Shown: piece by piece, positions 52,268 through 61,674 of the stretch
Position numbering within the stretch: position 1 is the first letter of the stretch
Layout: the number at the start of each line of letters is the position of its first letter
Source of the DNA: Paucimonas lemoignei
GTDB taxonomy: Bacteria > Pseudomonadota > Gammaproteobacteria > Pseudomonadales > Pseudomonadaceae
Assembly (NCBI GenBank): GCA_900475325.1
Contig: LS483371.1
Span: 3,224,001-3,288,000, forward strand
Direction of reading: 5' to 3'
Length of the DNA: 64,000 nucleotides
The notes under the pieces: generated by a model
What the model was told of the DNA's origin: nothing
The model's input: only the letters and a program-made list of their open reading frames with translations
Database searches by the model: none
Made by a program: the position numbers and the translations under genes

Positions 52268-53032
52268 ATGCCAGACCTCAGCTCTGCCCTGCCCTTGCTG
52301 CGCCTGCGCGGCCTGCATAAAAGCTTCGGCGCGCTCCAGGTGCTCAAAGGCATCGACCTGGATGTGCAACCCGGCAGCGTCATGGTGTTGATCGGCCCCA
52401 GCGGTTCGGGCAAAAGCACGCTGATCCGGATGCTCAATGGCCTGGTCCAGCCCGATCAGGGCACCGTGGAACTGAGCGGCAAGCAGCTCAACACCCACAG
52501 CGAAAGCGCCTGGCAAAAGCTGAGGCTGCAAGTGGGCATGGTGTTCCAGGATTACACCCTGTTCCCGCACCTCAGCGTGCTCGACAACATCACCCTGACG
52601 CCAGTGCGTCGCAAGCTGTGCAGCCGCGCCGAAGCCCAAGCGCAGGCCCGCAAACTGCTGGCCAAAGTCGGGCTGGAGCACAAGGCCGACGCCTGGCCCA
52701 GCGAGCTGTCCGGTGGTCAGCAGCAGCGCGTGGCGATTGTCCGAGCCCTGGCCATGCGGCCCGAGGCGATGCTCTTTGATGAGCCCACCTCGGCGCTGGA
52801 CCCAGAAACCATCGGCGATGTGCTCAAGGTCATGCGCGACCTTGCTGCCGAAGGCATGACCATGGTGGTGGTCACCCACGAAATGCGTTTTGCCAGGGAA
52901 GTGGCAGACCAGGTGGTGTTCATGGCAGGCGGACGCGTGGTCGAGCAGGCCCCGCCCGACATTATGTTCAGCGCACCACAGGACCCTCGCACCCAGGAAT
53001 TTCTGTCTTCTTTTCTTACTGCCGGAAACTGA
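52268..53032 (+). CDS. Amino-acid ABC ATPase, 254 aa
   Basis: GlnQ-type ATPase: Walker A GPSGSGKST (43-51), signature [16 protein letters not shown], Walker B AMLFDEPTSALDPE and switch His VVTHE. AGGAAA before ATG 52268. The FAD oxidase starts 3 nt after its stop. Confidence 0.92.
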   Translation: MPDLSSALPLLRLRGLHKSFGALQVLKGIDLDVQPGSVMVLIGPSGSGKSTLIRMLNGLVQPDQGTVELSGKQLNTHSESAWQKLRLQVGMVFQDYTLFPHLSVLDNITLTPVRRKLCSRAEAQAQARKLLAKVGLEHKADAWPSELSGGQQQRVAIVRALAMRPEAMLFDEPTSALDPETIGDVLKVMRDLAAEGMTMVVVTHEMRFAREVADQVVFMAGGRVVEQAPPDIMFSAPQDPRTQEFLSSFLTAGN

Positions 53033-53035
53033 GCC

Positions 53036-54337
53036 ATGCCTTCGATCTATTCCCCCGAGTTCAAGATCACACCCTACTGGTGGGAAGCCGCCTCCCCGGA
53101 AAGCCACAACGGCCCGTTGCCTGAGCGGGTGGAAATGCTGATTGTCGGCTCCGGCTTTTGCGGCATGACAGCGGCTATCGAGCTGGCCCGTGGTGGTGTT
53201 CAGGTGCTGGTGATGGATGAACTGGCCATTGGCGCCGGGGGCAGCACCCGAACCGGCGGCATGGTTTCCAGCGGGCAGAAGCTGGTGATCGGCGGTGCAG
53301 TCAAAGGCGTCAACGAAGCGCAGAAGGCCCGCCTGCTCAAGGACTCCCTGGCCTCGTTCGACTACTTGAAACGCTTCGTGGGCGAAGACAATCTGGATGC
53401 CGACCTGAACATCAGCGGGCGCTTCTTCGGCGCCATCAGCCAGCGGCACTACGAACAACTGTGCCGCGACGGCGAGTTGCTGCGCAGCCACACCGGCGTC
53501 ACCGTTCACGAAATCAGCAAGGCGCGCCAGGCCGAGGTCTCGGCAACAGACTTCTACAAGGGCGGCATCCTCATCGAGGAATACGGCGGCCTGCACGCAG
53601 GCAAATACCATGCGGCGCTGCGCAAGTTGGCCACTTCTCTGGGGGTGAAATTTGCCTCCCACGCACGCCTGCAGAAGATCGAAGAGCAAGGCCCTGCCAA
53701 GCGGGTGTTCACCAGCCGTGGCTCACTGACCGCCGACACCGTGTTTGTCGCCACCAATGGCTACACCAGCAATGCCACGCCGTACCTGGGTAGCCGGGTG
53801 ATTCCGGTCCGCAGCTACCAGATCACCACTGAAGCGATCCCGGCCGAGCTGATGGATGAGATCAACCCGCGCCGCCTGATGATTACCGACAGCCAGCGCG
53901 AGGTGATCTACACCCGGCCGACCCCGGATGGCACCCGCGTGATGTTTGGCGCGCGCCCCGGAGCGTTCGAAATGAGCGAATACGAGGCGGTGCCGCATCT
54001 TTACGCAAAAATGCTCGAAATCTGGCCACAGCTTGAGGGTTATCAGGTCAGCCATTGCTGGCACGGCCAGGTGGGCATGACCTTCGACAAGATCGCGCAC
54101 ATGGGCGAGCACGACGGCAGCGAACATGCGGTGGGTTGCAACGGCAACGGCGTCGCGTTGATGACCTATCTGGGCTACCAGTTTGCCCGCAAGCACCTGG
54201 GCAAGCTGCAACAACCCTGCGCTTTCGACAACCCCAACTTCCCCGGCAACCCGCTGTACCGGGGCAAGGCCTGGTTCCTGCCCCTCGTCAGCGGCTGGTA
54301 CCGCGGCCTGGACTATCTGGATCGACGCCGGGGTTGA
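53036..54337 (+). CDS. FAD-dependent amine/amino-acid oxidase (DAO family), 433 aa
   Basis: N-terminal FAD-binding motif MLIVGSGFCGMTAAIELARG after a ~33-residue lead (TPYWWEAASPE) that is typical of gamma-glutamylputrescine oxidase-like proteins. Further DAO motifs: GAGGSTRTGGMVSS, TVFVATNGYTSNATP and the C-terminal GCNGNGVALMTYLG. Expected to oxidise a secondary or primary amine, giving aldehyde or keto acid plus H2O2 or a reduced acceptor. Last in the ABC operon, so it likely acts on the imported compound. Confidence 0.88.
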   Translation: MPSIYSPEFKITPYWWEAASPESHNGPLPERVEMLIVGSGFCGMTAAIELARGGVQVLVMDELAIGAGGSTRTGGMVSSGQKLVIGGAVKGVNEAQKARLLKDSLASFDYLKRFVGEDNLDADLNISGRFFGAISQRHYEQLCRDGELLRSHTGVTVHEISKARQAEVSATDFYKGGILIEEYGGLHAGKYHAALRKLATSLGVKFASHARLQKIEEQGPAKRVFTSRGSLTADTVFVATNGYTSNATPYLGSRVIPVRSYQITTEAIPAELMDEINPRRLMITDSQREVIYTRPTPDGTRVMFGARPGAFEMSEYEAVPHLYAKMLEIWPQLEGYQVSHCWHGQVGMTFDKIAHMGEHDGSEHAVGCNGNGVALMTYLGYQFARKHLGKLQQPCAFDNPNFPGNPLYRGKAWFLPLVSGWYRGLDYLDRRRG

Positions 54338-54361
54338 GGCAGTGGCGGTTCAGGCTTCGAA

Positions 54362-54389
54362 CTGAGGGTTTAAACCCTGCGATCCTCAG
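54362..54389. terminator. Hairpin in convergent gap
   Basis: GGGTTTAAACCC palindrome (54366-54377) nested with outer CTGAGG / CCTCAG arms, between the FAD oxidase stop and the convergent GntR gene, whose stop it touches. No T-run, so termination is uncertain. Confidence 0.35.
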
Positions 54390-55078
54390 TCCGTGAGTGC
54401 CTGCCTGAGGTTGAATTCCTCGGGCGCGCCCTCGTCCAGCGCCAGTTGCCCTTCCAGTTCGTCCAGGTGTTCGATCATCACTGCAACGGCCTTCTCAGTG
54501 TCGCCGTTTTCCAGAGCGGTAATGATCTGCTGGTGTTCATCCGACGCGCAGGATGGCACGTCATTGCGTTGATACAGCGCCACGATCAGCGAGCTGCGCA
54601 CCATCAGGTTGGCGAGGATGTCACTCAGGACGGCATTGCCGCTGATCTCGCCCAGCATCAGGTGAAACTCGCTCAATTCGCGAACGATGGCGCGGCGATC
54701 CGTGTCGTTGGTGGCTTTGCGTTCGTTGTTCATGTGGCTGGTGATGCGCGGTCGCTGCTTGCGGATGATCACAGGCGTGATGGCTTCGACAATCGCCCGC
54801 TCGATGGCCCGCCGTGCGCTGAAAATATCCCGCGCTTCCTTGGCCGTGGGCTGCGCCACCATGGCACCGCGATTGGCCTCGATGGTTACCACTTTCTGCA
54901 TCGCCAGGCGCTGCAGCGCCACCTGGACATGGTTGCGATTGGCCTGCAAGGTTTCGACAATCTGGGCTTCGATCAACCGGGTGCCGGGGGGCAGACGATG
55001 CTGAGCGATAGCCTTGAACAACGCATCGACGATACGTTGCACCTCAAGCTGTTTGGCAGTGACAGTGCTCAACCCCAT
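54386..55078 (-). CDS. GntR/FadR-family regulator, 230 aa
   Basis: HTH region QRIVDALFKAIAQHRLPPGT and ANRNHVQVALQRLAMQK, followed by an FCD domain (ARDIFSARRAIERAIVEAIT, HLMLGEISGN). Located between the FAD-oxidase operon and the second gamma-glutamyltransferase, both plausible targets. No clear palindrome was found in its upstream 110 bp. Confidence 0.87.
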   Translation of the reverse strand: MGLSTVTAKQLEVQRIVDALFKAIAQHRLPPGTRLIEAQIVETLQANRNHVQVALQRLAMQKVVTIEANRGAMVAQPTAKEARDIFSARRAIERAIVEAITPVIIRKQRPRITSHMNNERKATNDTDRRAIVRELSEFHLMLGEISGNAVLSDILANLMVRSSLIVALYQRNDVPSCASDEHQQIITALENGDTEKAVAVMIEHLDELEGQLALDEGAPEEFNLRQALTD

Positions 55079-55191
55079 CCAATCCTTCTAGTGTCCAGAA
55101 AACCTTATGCCAACGCGCAAGGCTGCGGATGACGGGCAATGGGCGGCATTATCCGCCAGCAACCCGACCCCGGCAAATGCTCGATGCCTGA

Positions 55192-56763
55192 TCAGCCCGC
55201 CTGCCCCAGCGCCACGCCTTCGCCACGGGGATCGTGCATCGCGCTGCGCTGATCGTCAGCGCTGATGGCGATGATCCCGGCGTGCCCGGTCATGGGGCTC
55301 AGCGCCGGGATCATTTCGACGTCGTGGCCCAGCTCGGCCAGGCCTTGAGCGGTGTCCGGGTTGATGTCGCTCTCCAGCTTGAGGTTATCGGTACTGTCGA
55401 AAAAGCTGCGACCGAGCAGAAAGCGAGGCGTTTGCAGGGCAACGTCGATGGGTTGCTCGAAGTCGACCAGTTGCGTGGCCAGCACCATCTGCGTCTGCGG
55501 CTGGCCATCGCCGCCCTGGGTGCCGAAGAAGAAGCGTCGGCCATCATCGGCCAGGTAGCAGGATGGGTTGAGGGTGTGCGCCGGACGCTTGCCCGCCGCC
55601 CAGCCGTTGACGTGCCCTGCATCAGCATTGAACCCCGCAGCGCGGTTCTGCCACAGCACCCCGGTGTCGCCGAGGATGCAGCCTGAACCGAAGTCATGAA
55701 ACAGGCTCTGGATCAGGCAAGCGGTGCGCCCCTGGGCGTCGGTGGCAGCCATCCAGATGGTATCGGCCGGTCGGCCCGGTTCATTCCACGGCGCGGCGCG
55801 TTGATCGTCAATGGCGTTGGCATAGCCTTGAACGGGCCCGGCCTCCAGCGTGGCTGCGAAATCCCAGGGTGTGGCGTGTGGATCGCACAGTTGTGCATTG
55901 CGGCGCAGCAGGCCTTGCTTGATGGCTTCGACCAGGTAGTGATAGTAGAGCGCGCTGCCATTGCCGACCCCGGCCAGCGGCTTGTGTTGCAGCGCTGCCA
56001 TGGCTTGAAGGGTGTACAAGCCCTGGCACGGCGGCGCGACGTTGAACAGTCGGCCCTGACGATAACGCACTGAAATCGGCGCGGCTTCGTGCGCCTGAGT
56101 CGCGGCCAGGTCAGCCGCCGTCAAGCCGCAGTCCAGGCGGGCGAATGCAGCACCGAACGCGTCAGCCAGCTCCCCGCGGTAGAAGTCCTCGACGCCATGC
56201 CTGCCCAGCTGCCGCAGGGTATTGGCCAGCTCGGGCTGACGCAGGATGTCACCTTGCGCCAGCCAGCGGCCCTGGGTTTTGCACAGGCGATGCAGGTCCG
56301 GCAATTGCTCGATCAGCGGCTGGCGCAGGGTTTGCCAGAACAGTTGCGACTGCGAGACCGTAGCCCCGGCGTAAGCCATGGCGGCGGCATCTTCCAGCAG
56401 ATCCGCCCAGCCCAGCTTCGAGCCCCATTGGCTCCGGCTGATGCTCGCGGCGGTTTGCCAGCTTTTCAAGGCGCCGGCTGTTGTCGCCACTGAACTGGGC
56501 CCACGCAGGCCGATCTTGCCGCCTTCGGGCAAGCGCTGCCCGGCCTGACCGATCCCCACGATGGTGCGCACCTGGCTGTCGTGGATCATCCATAGGGCGT
56601 CGCCGCCCAAACCGGTCATGTGCGGGAAGACCGCCGCAAGCATGGCGCTGGCCGCGAGCATCGCATCAATGGCTGTACCACCCGCATCGAGGATGCGCAG
56701 CCCCGCCGCGCTGGCCTGGGCATGAGGCGTACAGATGACAGCACGGCGTGATGTGGCAATCAT
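55192..56763 (-). CDS. Gamma-glutamyltransferase family protein, 523 aa
   Basis: Second Ggt-like protein in the window, not a close copy of the first. N-terminal RAVICTPHAQASAAGLRILD, nucleophile region PADTIWMAATDAQG (Thr about residue 335, aligning with the TTH-type position) and FGSGCILGDTGVL. No signal peptide, so likely cytoplasmic. Flanked by GntR and LysR regulators beside an amino-acid importer and amine oxidase, which suggests catabolism of gamma-glutamyl conjugates (inference). Confidence 0.87.
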   Translation of the reverse strand: MIATSRRAVICTPHAQASAAGLRILDAGGTAIDAMLAASAMLAAVFPHMTGLGGDALWMIHDSQVRTIVGIGQAGQRLPEGGKIGLRGPSSVATTAGALKSWQTAASISRSQWGSKLGWADLLEDAAAMAYAGATVSQSQLFWQTLRQPLIEQLPDLHRLCKTQGRWLAQGDILRQPELANTLRQLGRHGVEDFYRGELADAFGAAFARLDCGLTAADLAATQAHEAAPISVRYRQGRLFNVAPPCQGLYTLQAMAALQHKPLAGVGNGSALYYHYLVEAIKQGLLRRNAQLCDPHATPWDFAATLEAGPVQGYANAIDDQRAAPWNEPGRPADTIWMAATDAQGRTACLIQSLFHDFGSGCILGDTGVLWQNRAAGFNADAGHVNGWAAGKRPAHTLNPSCYLADDGRRFFFGTQGGDGQPQTQMVLATQLVDFEQPIDVALQTPRFLLGRSFFDSTDNLKLESDINPDTAQGLAELGHDVEMIPALSPMTGHAGIIAISADDQRSAMHDPRGEGVALGQAG

Positions 56764-56953
56764 GATTCAGAAGCCCTCTTTTCCTGCTAGCTATCGATAT
56801 ATTTATTGTTAGCAAAGCAAGAGTTATGCCTTCACCTGAGACCCCGCTGAAAGCGCCCGGCCGACTCTGCACGATCGACAGCGTTGCAATAGGTGAAAAA
56901 CCTGCGGGTTTTTGTTCTGATGGCGCGATTCCATTTCCGTATCGGGCCTACTC
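56764..56953. promoter_or_regulatory. Divergent promoter region with AT-rich core
   Basis: Between the gamma-glutamyltransferase (-) and LysR (+). 56790-56816 reads GCTAGCTATCGATATATTTA continuing to GTTAGC, with inverted GCTA/TAGC ends around an AT core, a plausible LysR site of the T-N11-A kind. Evidence is only positional. Confidence 0.35.
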
Positions 56954-57856
56954 ATGCGCATCGAACCCCTGCCGCCGCTGCAAACGTTGATTGCGTTCGA
57001 GGCAACGGTACGTCACGGCAGCTTTACCCGCGCCGCCGCCGAACTGCACCTGACCCAAAGCGCAATCAGCCGCCAGGTGCAGCAGCTTGAGGAGTTCCTG
57101 GGCCGGGCGCTGTTCCGACGCGAGCACAAGCGCATCCACCTCACCGTCGCCGGGCAGGTCTACGCCGAAGAGGTGCATCGGGTGCTGGCCCATTGCGCTG
57201 AAGCCACGGCGCAAGTCATGACCCACAGCGGCGAGCAGGAATTGACGCTGGCCTGTTCCAGCGGCGTGGCGGCGCTCTGGCTGGGCCCGTTGACGGGACG
57301 CTATGCCGACGAATTCCCCAACGTCGACGTGCGCCTGCGGGTGGTGGACGGGCTGGATTCCCTGGTGCGCGCCGAGTTTGACCTGGCCGTGTACTTCCTG
57401 CGCTCCGGCTCACCACCTGGGCTGGACAGCCGCCTGCTGTTTCCCGAATCGGTCGGTGCTTACTGCGCACCCGGTTACCTGCAAGGCCAGGTGCTGGAGC
57501 CTGAAGCGCTACTCGAACATCGCCTGCTGATGCTCGAAGACGGCCAACGCCAATGGCTGTCCTGGACCGACTGGTTCGCACGCCAGGGCGTGGACGCATC
57601 CGCCATTCGCCGACGCCTGACGGTCAACAACTACCCGGTGATGGTCGACCTCGCCATCGCCGGCCGCGGCATCGTGCTGGGCTGGTCGCCGATGATTGAC
57701 ATGCACCTTACATCCGGCGCCCTAGTACCGGCGTGTGACGCCCATGTGGGTGAAATCGGCGGCTATTACCTGCTCAACCCCACCGGCCAATTCCCCAGCC
57801 GGGCAGCGCGCTCGTTCGAGAAATGGCTGGCGGTGCAGAGAGAGATACCTCTGTGA
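56954..57856 (+). CDS. LysR-family regulator (GcvA-like), 300 aa
   Basis: HTH with PPLQTLIAFEATVRHGSFTR and LTQSAISRQVQQLEEFLGRA, the GcvA/AmpR-type opening, then an effector domain ending in GQFPSRAARSFEKWL. Divergent from the second gamma-glutamyltransferase gene and probably its activator. Confidence 0.88.
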   Translation: MRIEPLPPLQTLIAFEATVRHGSFTRAAAELHLTQSAISRQVQQLEEFLGRALFRREHKRIHLTVAGQVYAEEVHRVLAHCAEATAQVMTHSGEQELTLACSSGVAALWLGPLTGRYADEFPNVDVRLRVVDGLDSLVRAEFDLAVYFLRSGSPPGLDSRLLFPESVGAYCAPGYLQGQVLEPEALLEHRLLMLEDGQRQWLSWTDWFARQGVDASAIRRRLTVNNYPVMVDLAIAGRGIVLGWSPMIDMHLTSGALVPACDAHVGEIGGYYLLNPTGQFPSRAARSFEKWLAVQREIPL

Positions 57857-57934
57857 GGTTCCACCCCTGTCTTCGAAGGCACTGCTGTCGGCAACAAACG
57901 CAAAATAACTAACTGAATTGGAACGCCTTTTTTT

Positions 57935-58041
57935 TGTAGGAGCGGCCGGGTGGCGTTCCGCGTTAGCCGCGAAAGCAACTTCACTGGCGGCGAGTATGCA
58001 TCGACTGTCCCGGCCCCTCGCGGCTGCAGCCGCTCCTTGTA
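57935..58041. repeat. REPIN (TGTAGGAGCGGC type)
   Basis: Arms TGTAGGAGCGGCCGGGTGGC and GCGGCTGCAGCCGCTCCTTG around a ~60-bp loop; the left arm carries an internal CGGGTGGCGTTCCG insertion. A T8 run precedes it. Left part of the gene-free stretch 57857-58997. Confidence 0.8.
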
Positions 58042-58136
58042 TGTTCGTAGCTTCGACGAATCAGAGTGGTGAGCCTTGAACTGGGTACCGGCACTGCATC
58101 CGGGTGCTGCTGAGTCAGGTTCCGTCCTGACGGCCG

Positions 58137-58662
58137 GGTCACTTTTGGTGCCAAAAGTAACCAAAACCTCTGCGCTGGCGTACGGCCCCCGCTTCGCGGC
58201 GGTACCTTCGCTCCGGCACCGTGGGGCGGGCACGCGCCGACGGGCCATCCATGGCCCAGCGGCGCTCGCTCGGCATCCATGCCGAGCGACCCACCCCACG
58301 GCACCTCCACTCAGCCTCCCGACGCGCATTTTGTGTCGTCTGTGAAATCGCGGCATGAAAAGCAAAAGCAAATCTGCTTTGCAGATTTCTCAAGCATGAC
58401 GTCTTCCTGACTCACCCTGCTTTTGATTCTCGAGGCCTGCGCAAAACGTAGGGGCGACACAATTTGCGACTTGTGGCCGGCCGAGCGCAGGTATTGCGCA
58501 GTGGGTGAACCGGCAAGGATGCCGGTTTAGCCGCACTGGGCCAGGGATGGCCCTTTGCGGCGACCCACGGAGCAATGCCGGAGCGAGGGAAGTCTGAGCC
58601 TTGGCGAAGACCCGGACAAAGGAGCGGGAGCGTTTTACTTTTGCGCTCTATCAAAAGTGAGG
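58137..58662. repeat. Large mirror-image (inverted doublet) repeat
   Basis: Ends carry ACTTTTGG-TG-CCAAAAGT (58141-58158) and ACTTTTG...CAAAAGT (58637-58658). Each arm holds two hairpins in mirrored order. Left: GGGCCATCCATGGCCC (58242) and GCTCGGCATCCATGCCGAGC (58268). Right: AACCGGCAAGGATGCCGGTT (58508) and GGGCCAGGGATGGCCC (58538). Sequence around them (CTCGCTCCGGCA, GGCCCAG) also matches in inverse orientation. From memory, related sequence occurs dispersed in other Pseudomonas genomes and is sometimes mis-annotated as small proteins. 58700-58997 shows only the probable MFS promoter. Confidence 0.7.
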
Positions 58663-58997
58663 CGCCGTAAGGGCGCAAAGGTGAATCAGCGTCGCCGCCG
58701 CTGCTGGATATACATGGTATTAGGGCTCGTCCAACAGATTATCTACGAGGTCCCATGTTTGCTACGCGACAGCGAGGCGTCTGGACGACAGGGGATCTCC
58801 TGCGAGACTGTGCACTATCATCTCTGCATGCCCCCAGCGCATGCATATCTGCCAAATGAGCGTTTTGCCGCATCCAGAGCGCCGAGTATTCTCGGCCTTA
58901 CAAGGGCACCAGACCCTGACGATGTTTCACCCAATGCTTCTCTGCCCAAATTAGCGCGCGGGATTATCCCTGCGTCATCTGCATGCAGGAGTTCTAC

Positions 58998-60311
58998 GTG
59001 AACGCTATAAAAAACGCCTCCACCCTCACGCACAATCAACAGGCCCGCAAGGCCGTGGTCGCCACGGTCATCGGTAATGGCCTGGAATGGTTCGACTTCA
59101 CGGTCTACAGCTTTTTCTCGGTGATTATCGCCAAGGTCTTCTTCCCCACCGACAGCGAACTCACCTCTTACTTACTGGCGCTTGCCACCTTCGGCGTGGG
59201 GTTCTTCATGCGCCCGGTGGGCGGCATCGTGCTGGGTATCTATGGGGACAAACATGGGCGCAAGGCGGCGTTGTCGCTGACCATTCTATTAATGGCGCTG
59301 GGCACCCTGATCATCGCGATCACCCCCGGTTACGCCCAGATCGGCCTGATCGCACCGGTGCTGATAGTGCTGGCGCGCCTGCTACAGGGCTTTTCGGCGG
59401 GCGGGGAAATGGGCAGTGCCACGGCGTTTCTCACCGAGCATGCCCCGGACGGTAAAAAGGCGTTTTACTCCAGCTGGATTCAAGCCAGCATCGGGGTTGC
59501 GGTGCTGATGGGTTCGGGCCTTGGCGCTTTGCTCTCCAGCTACCTGACCCAGGCCCAGCTGGAAAGCTGGGGCTGGCGGATCCCGTTCATCATCGGCACG
59601 CTGATTGGCCCGGTAGGCTTCTACATCCGGAGCCGCATCGATGAAACACCCGCCTATACCGACGCCAAAACAGCAGAGTCGCCCCTGCGCGAAGTGCTGC
59701 GCACCTATCCTCGACAAACCCTGATCAGCTTCTCGCTGGTGGTGCTGTGGACGGTGTGCACCTACGCGATCCTGTTCTACATCCCGTCGTACTCGACCCG
59801 GGTGCTGGGCCTGCCGAGCTGGATGGGCTTCAGTGCCGGGATGATGGGCGGCGCCGTGCTGATCATTGCCACGCCCATAGTCGGCATGCTCGCTGACAAA
59901 CAGGGTCGTCGCCCTTGGCTGCTGGGTTCGGCCGTTGCGATTTTCTTCGCGGCGTACCCCATGTTTCTGTACATCAACCAGGTGCCTGGGGTGGCCTCGT
60001 TGCTGATTTTCGAGCTGGTCATGGGCCTGCTGATCGCCGGTTATATCGGCTCGATCCTCGCTGCATTTGGTGAACTGCTGCCGACCCACGTGCTGTCTAC
60101 CGGCCTGTCGGTGGCCTACAACTTTGCGGTCACTATCTTCGGCGGTTTCGCCACCTTCACCATTACCTGGCTGATCGCCAATACCGGCAGCAACGTGGCG
60201 CCCGCCTTTTACATCATGTTTGCGGCGGTGGTCAGCGGCTGCGGCGCGTTCCTGTTTCGCGACCGTGCCGCCAGCCCCAACGCCACCTTCAAAGGAGCAG
60301 CTTTGCAATGA
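58998..60311 (+). CDS. MFS metabolite:H+ symporter (MHS family), 437 aa
   Basis: Twelve-helix transporter of the citrate/ProP/shikimate type. Family marks are IGNGLEWFDFTVYSFFSVII, MRPVGGIVLGIYGDKHGRKA and LLQGFSAGGEMGSATAFLTE. A GTG start at 58998 has AGGAG with a 6-nt spacer; the in-frame ATG at 58983 overlaps that SD. Its stop overlaps the amidohydrolase start (ATGA), so uptake and hydrolysis are coupled. Confidence 0.9.
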   Translation: MNAIKNASTLTHNQQARKAVVATVIGNGLEWFDFTVYSFFSVIIAKVFFPTDSELTSYLLALATFGVGFFMRPVGGIVLGIYGDKHGRKAALSLTILLMALGTLIIAITPGYAQIGLIAPVLIVLARLLQGFSAGGEMGSATAFLTEHAPDGKKAFYSSWIQASIGVAVLMGSGLGALLSSYLTQAQLESWGWRIPFIIGTLIGPVGFYIRSRIDETPAYTDAKTAESPLREVLRTYPRQTLISFSLVVLWTVCTYAILFYIPSYSTRVLGLPSWMGFSAGMMGGAVLIIATPIVGMLADKQGRRPWLLGSAVAIFFAAYPMFLYINQVPGVASLLIFELVMGLLIAGYIGSILAAFGELLPTHVLSTGLSVAYNFAVTIFGGFATFTITWLIANTGSNVAPAFYIMFAAVVSGCGAFLFRDRAASPNATFKGAALQ

Positions 60312-61567
60312 GTACTCAAAACACTTCCCGCCTGATTCTGCGTAACGGCCAGCTGCTGGACGTGGTCAAGGGTGACCTGTTGGGTGGCCTGGAGGTCGTG
60401 ATTGAGGGCGGCCGAATCAGCGCCGTCCAACCACAAGGCACTGCGCCGGAAGCTGACGCCCAGGTCTTCGATCTCGACGGCCGCACCCTGATGCCCGGCC
60501 TGATCGACTGCCACGTGCATGTGCTGGCTTCCAATGCGAACCTGGGCATGAACGCCCTGCAACCCAACGCGATCATCATGTACCGCGCCTTGCCGATTCT
60601 CGAAGCCATGCTCAACCGGGGCTTTACCACCGTGCGCGATGCGGGCGGTGCCGACTGGGCACTGGCACGTTCGATCGCGTTGGGGCTGGTCCCCGGCCCA
60701 CGCATCTTCGCCGCGGGTAAAGCGCTGTCGCAGACCGGCGGCCACGGCGACATGCGGGCTCGCGGCGAACTGCTGCTCAGTGAGCCGTGCTCGTGCTGCT
60801 TCCGCGCAGGCGCCATCGCCCGTGTCGTGGACGGCGTCGATAATGTTCGCTTGGCCGTGCGTGAAGAGCTGCAACAAGGCGCCAACCAGATCAAGATCAT
60901 GGCCTCGGGCGGCGTGTCCTCCCCCACTGACCCGATTGCCAATACCCAATACAGCGAAGCGGAGATCCGCGCCATCGTCGAGGAGGCCGAAGCCGCCAAC
61001 ACCTACGTGATGGCCCACGCCTACACCGCCAGGGCCATTCGCAGGGCCATTGAGTGCGGGGTGCGGACCATTGAGCACGGCAACCTGGTGGATGCTGATA
61101 CCGCAAAACTGATGGCGGAAAAAGGCGCGTTTGCCGTGCCCACCCAGGTCACTTACGAGATGCTGGCCAAACACGGCGCAGAAGCGGGTTTACCACCGGA
61201 CTCAGTGGCCAAGATCGAAGACGTGCGCCTGGCCGGCCGTAATGCATTGAAGCTGTTTGCTGAAGCGGGTGTGGAAATGGGTTATGGCTCCGACCTGCTG
61301 GGCGACATGCACCAGTACCAAAGCCACGAGCTGCAGATCCGTGCCGAAGTGCTCGGCAACCTGGCCGCTCTGCGCAGCGCCACCAGCGTTGCCGCCAAGA
61401 TCCTGCAGCGCGAAGGTCAACTGGGCTGCATCGCCGAGGGTGCCATCGCTGACTTGCTGGTGGTGGACGGCAATCCGCTGGAGGACATCGGCTGCCTGGT
61501 GGGCCAAGGCGAAAACCTGGCGATGATCATTCAGGAAGGCAGCATCAAGAAGAACACCCTGATGTAA
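60308..61567 (+). CDS. Metal-dependent amidohydrolase (imidazolonepropionase/Xaa-dipeptidase-like), 419 aa
   Basis: TIM-barrel amidohydrolase with a likely binuclear site: DCHVHV (His 69 and 71), the candidate carboxylated Lys in QIKIMASGG, His in MAHAYT and TIEHGN, and Asp in GYGSDLLGD. Also carries GGHGDMRARGE, seen in peptidase-like members that hydrolyse N-acyl or Xaa-amino acid amide bonds. Strong AAAGGAG before ATG. Likely cleaves the compound brought in by the MFS transporter. Confidence 0.85.
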   Translation: MSTQNTSRLILRNGQLLDVVKGDLLGGLEVVIEGGRISAVQPQGTAPEADAQVFDLDGRTLMPGLIDCHVHVLASNANLGMNALQPNAIIMYRALPILEAMLNRGFTTVRDAGGADWALARSIALGLVPGPRIFAAGKALSQTGGHGDMRARGELLLSEPCSCCFRAGAIARVVDGVDNVRLAVREELQQGANQIKIMASGGVSSPTDPIANTQYSEAEIRAIVEEAEAANTYVMAHAYTARAIRRAIECGVRTIEHGNLVDADTAKLMAEKGAFAVPTQVTYEMLAKHGAEAGLPPDSVAKIEDVRLAGRNALKLFAEAGVEMGYGSDLLGDMHQYQSHELQIRAEVLGNLAALRSATSVAAKILQREGQLGCIAEGAIADLLVVDGNPLEDIGCLVGQGENLAMIIQEGSIKKNTLM

Positions 61568-61581
61568 GCACTGCCGGTTAT

Positions 61582-61620
61582 AAAAAAATCCGAGACCAGG
61601 ATACTGGCCTCGGATTTTTT
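61582..61620. terminator. Bidirectional Rho-independent terminator
   Basis: Stem ATCCGAG-A-CCAG / CTGG-C-CTCGGAT with loop GATA, flanked by A7 on the left and T6 on the right. It serves the amidohydrolase (+) and the convergent unknown gene (-). Confidence 0.92.
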
Positions 61621-61674
61621 ATGGCTGCTCTACCGGCACCTTTTGCTATGTGTAAACTTAGGTACGCTCTGCAC

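Noticed and set aside
52001..53689. A 562-codon open frame on the - strand opposite the amino-acid ABC operon
   Set aside because: It covers parts of three real + strand genes (permease, ATPase, FAD oxidase), has no RBS-supported start and no recognisable domain.
58137..58662. Small proteins encoded in the large inverted repeat
   Set aside because: Open frames exist on both strands but start within palindromes, lack RBS sites and merely translate repeat sequence.
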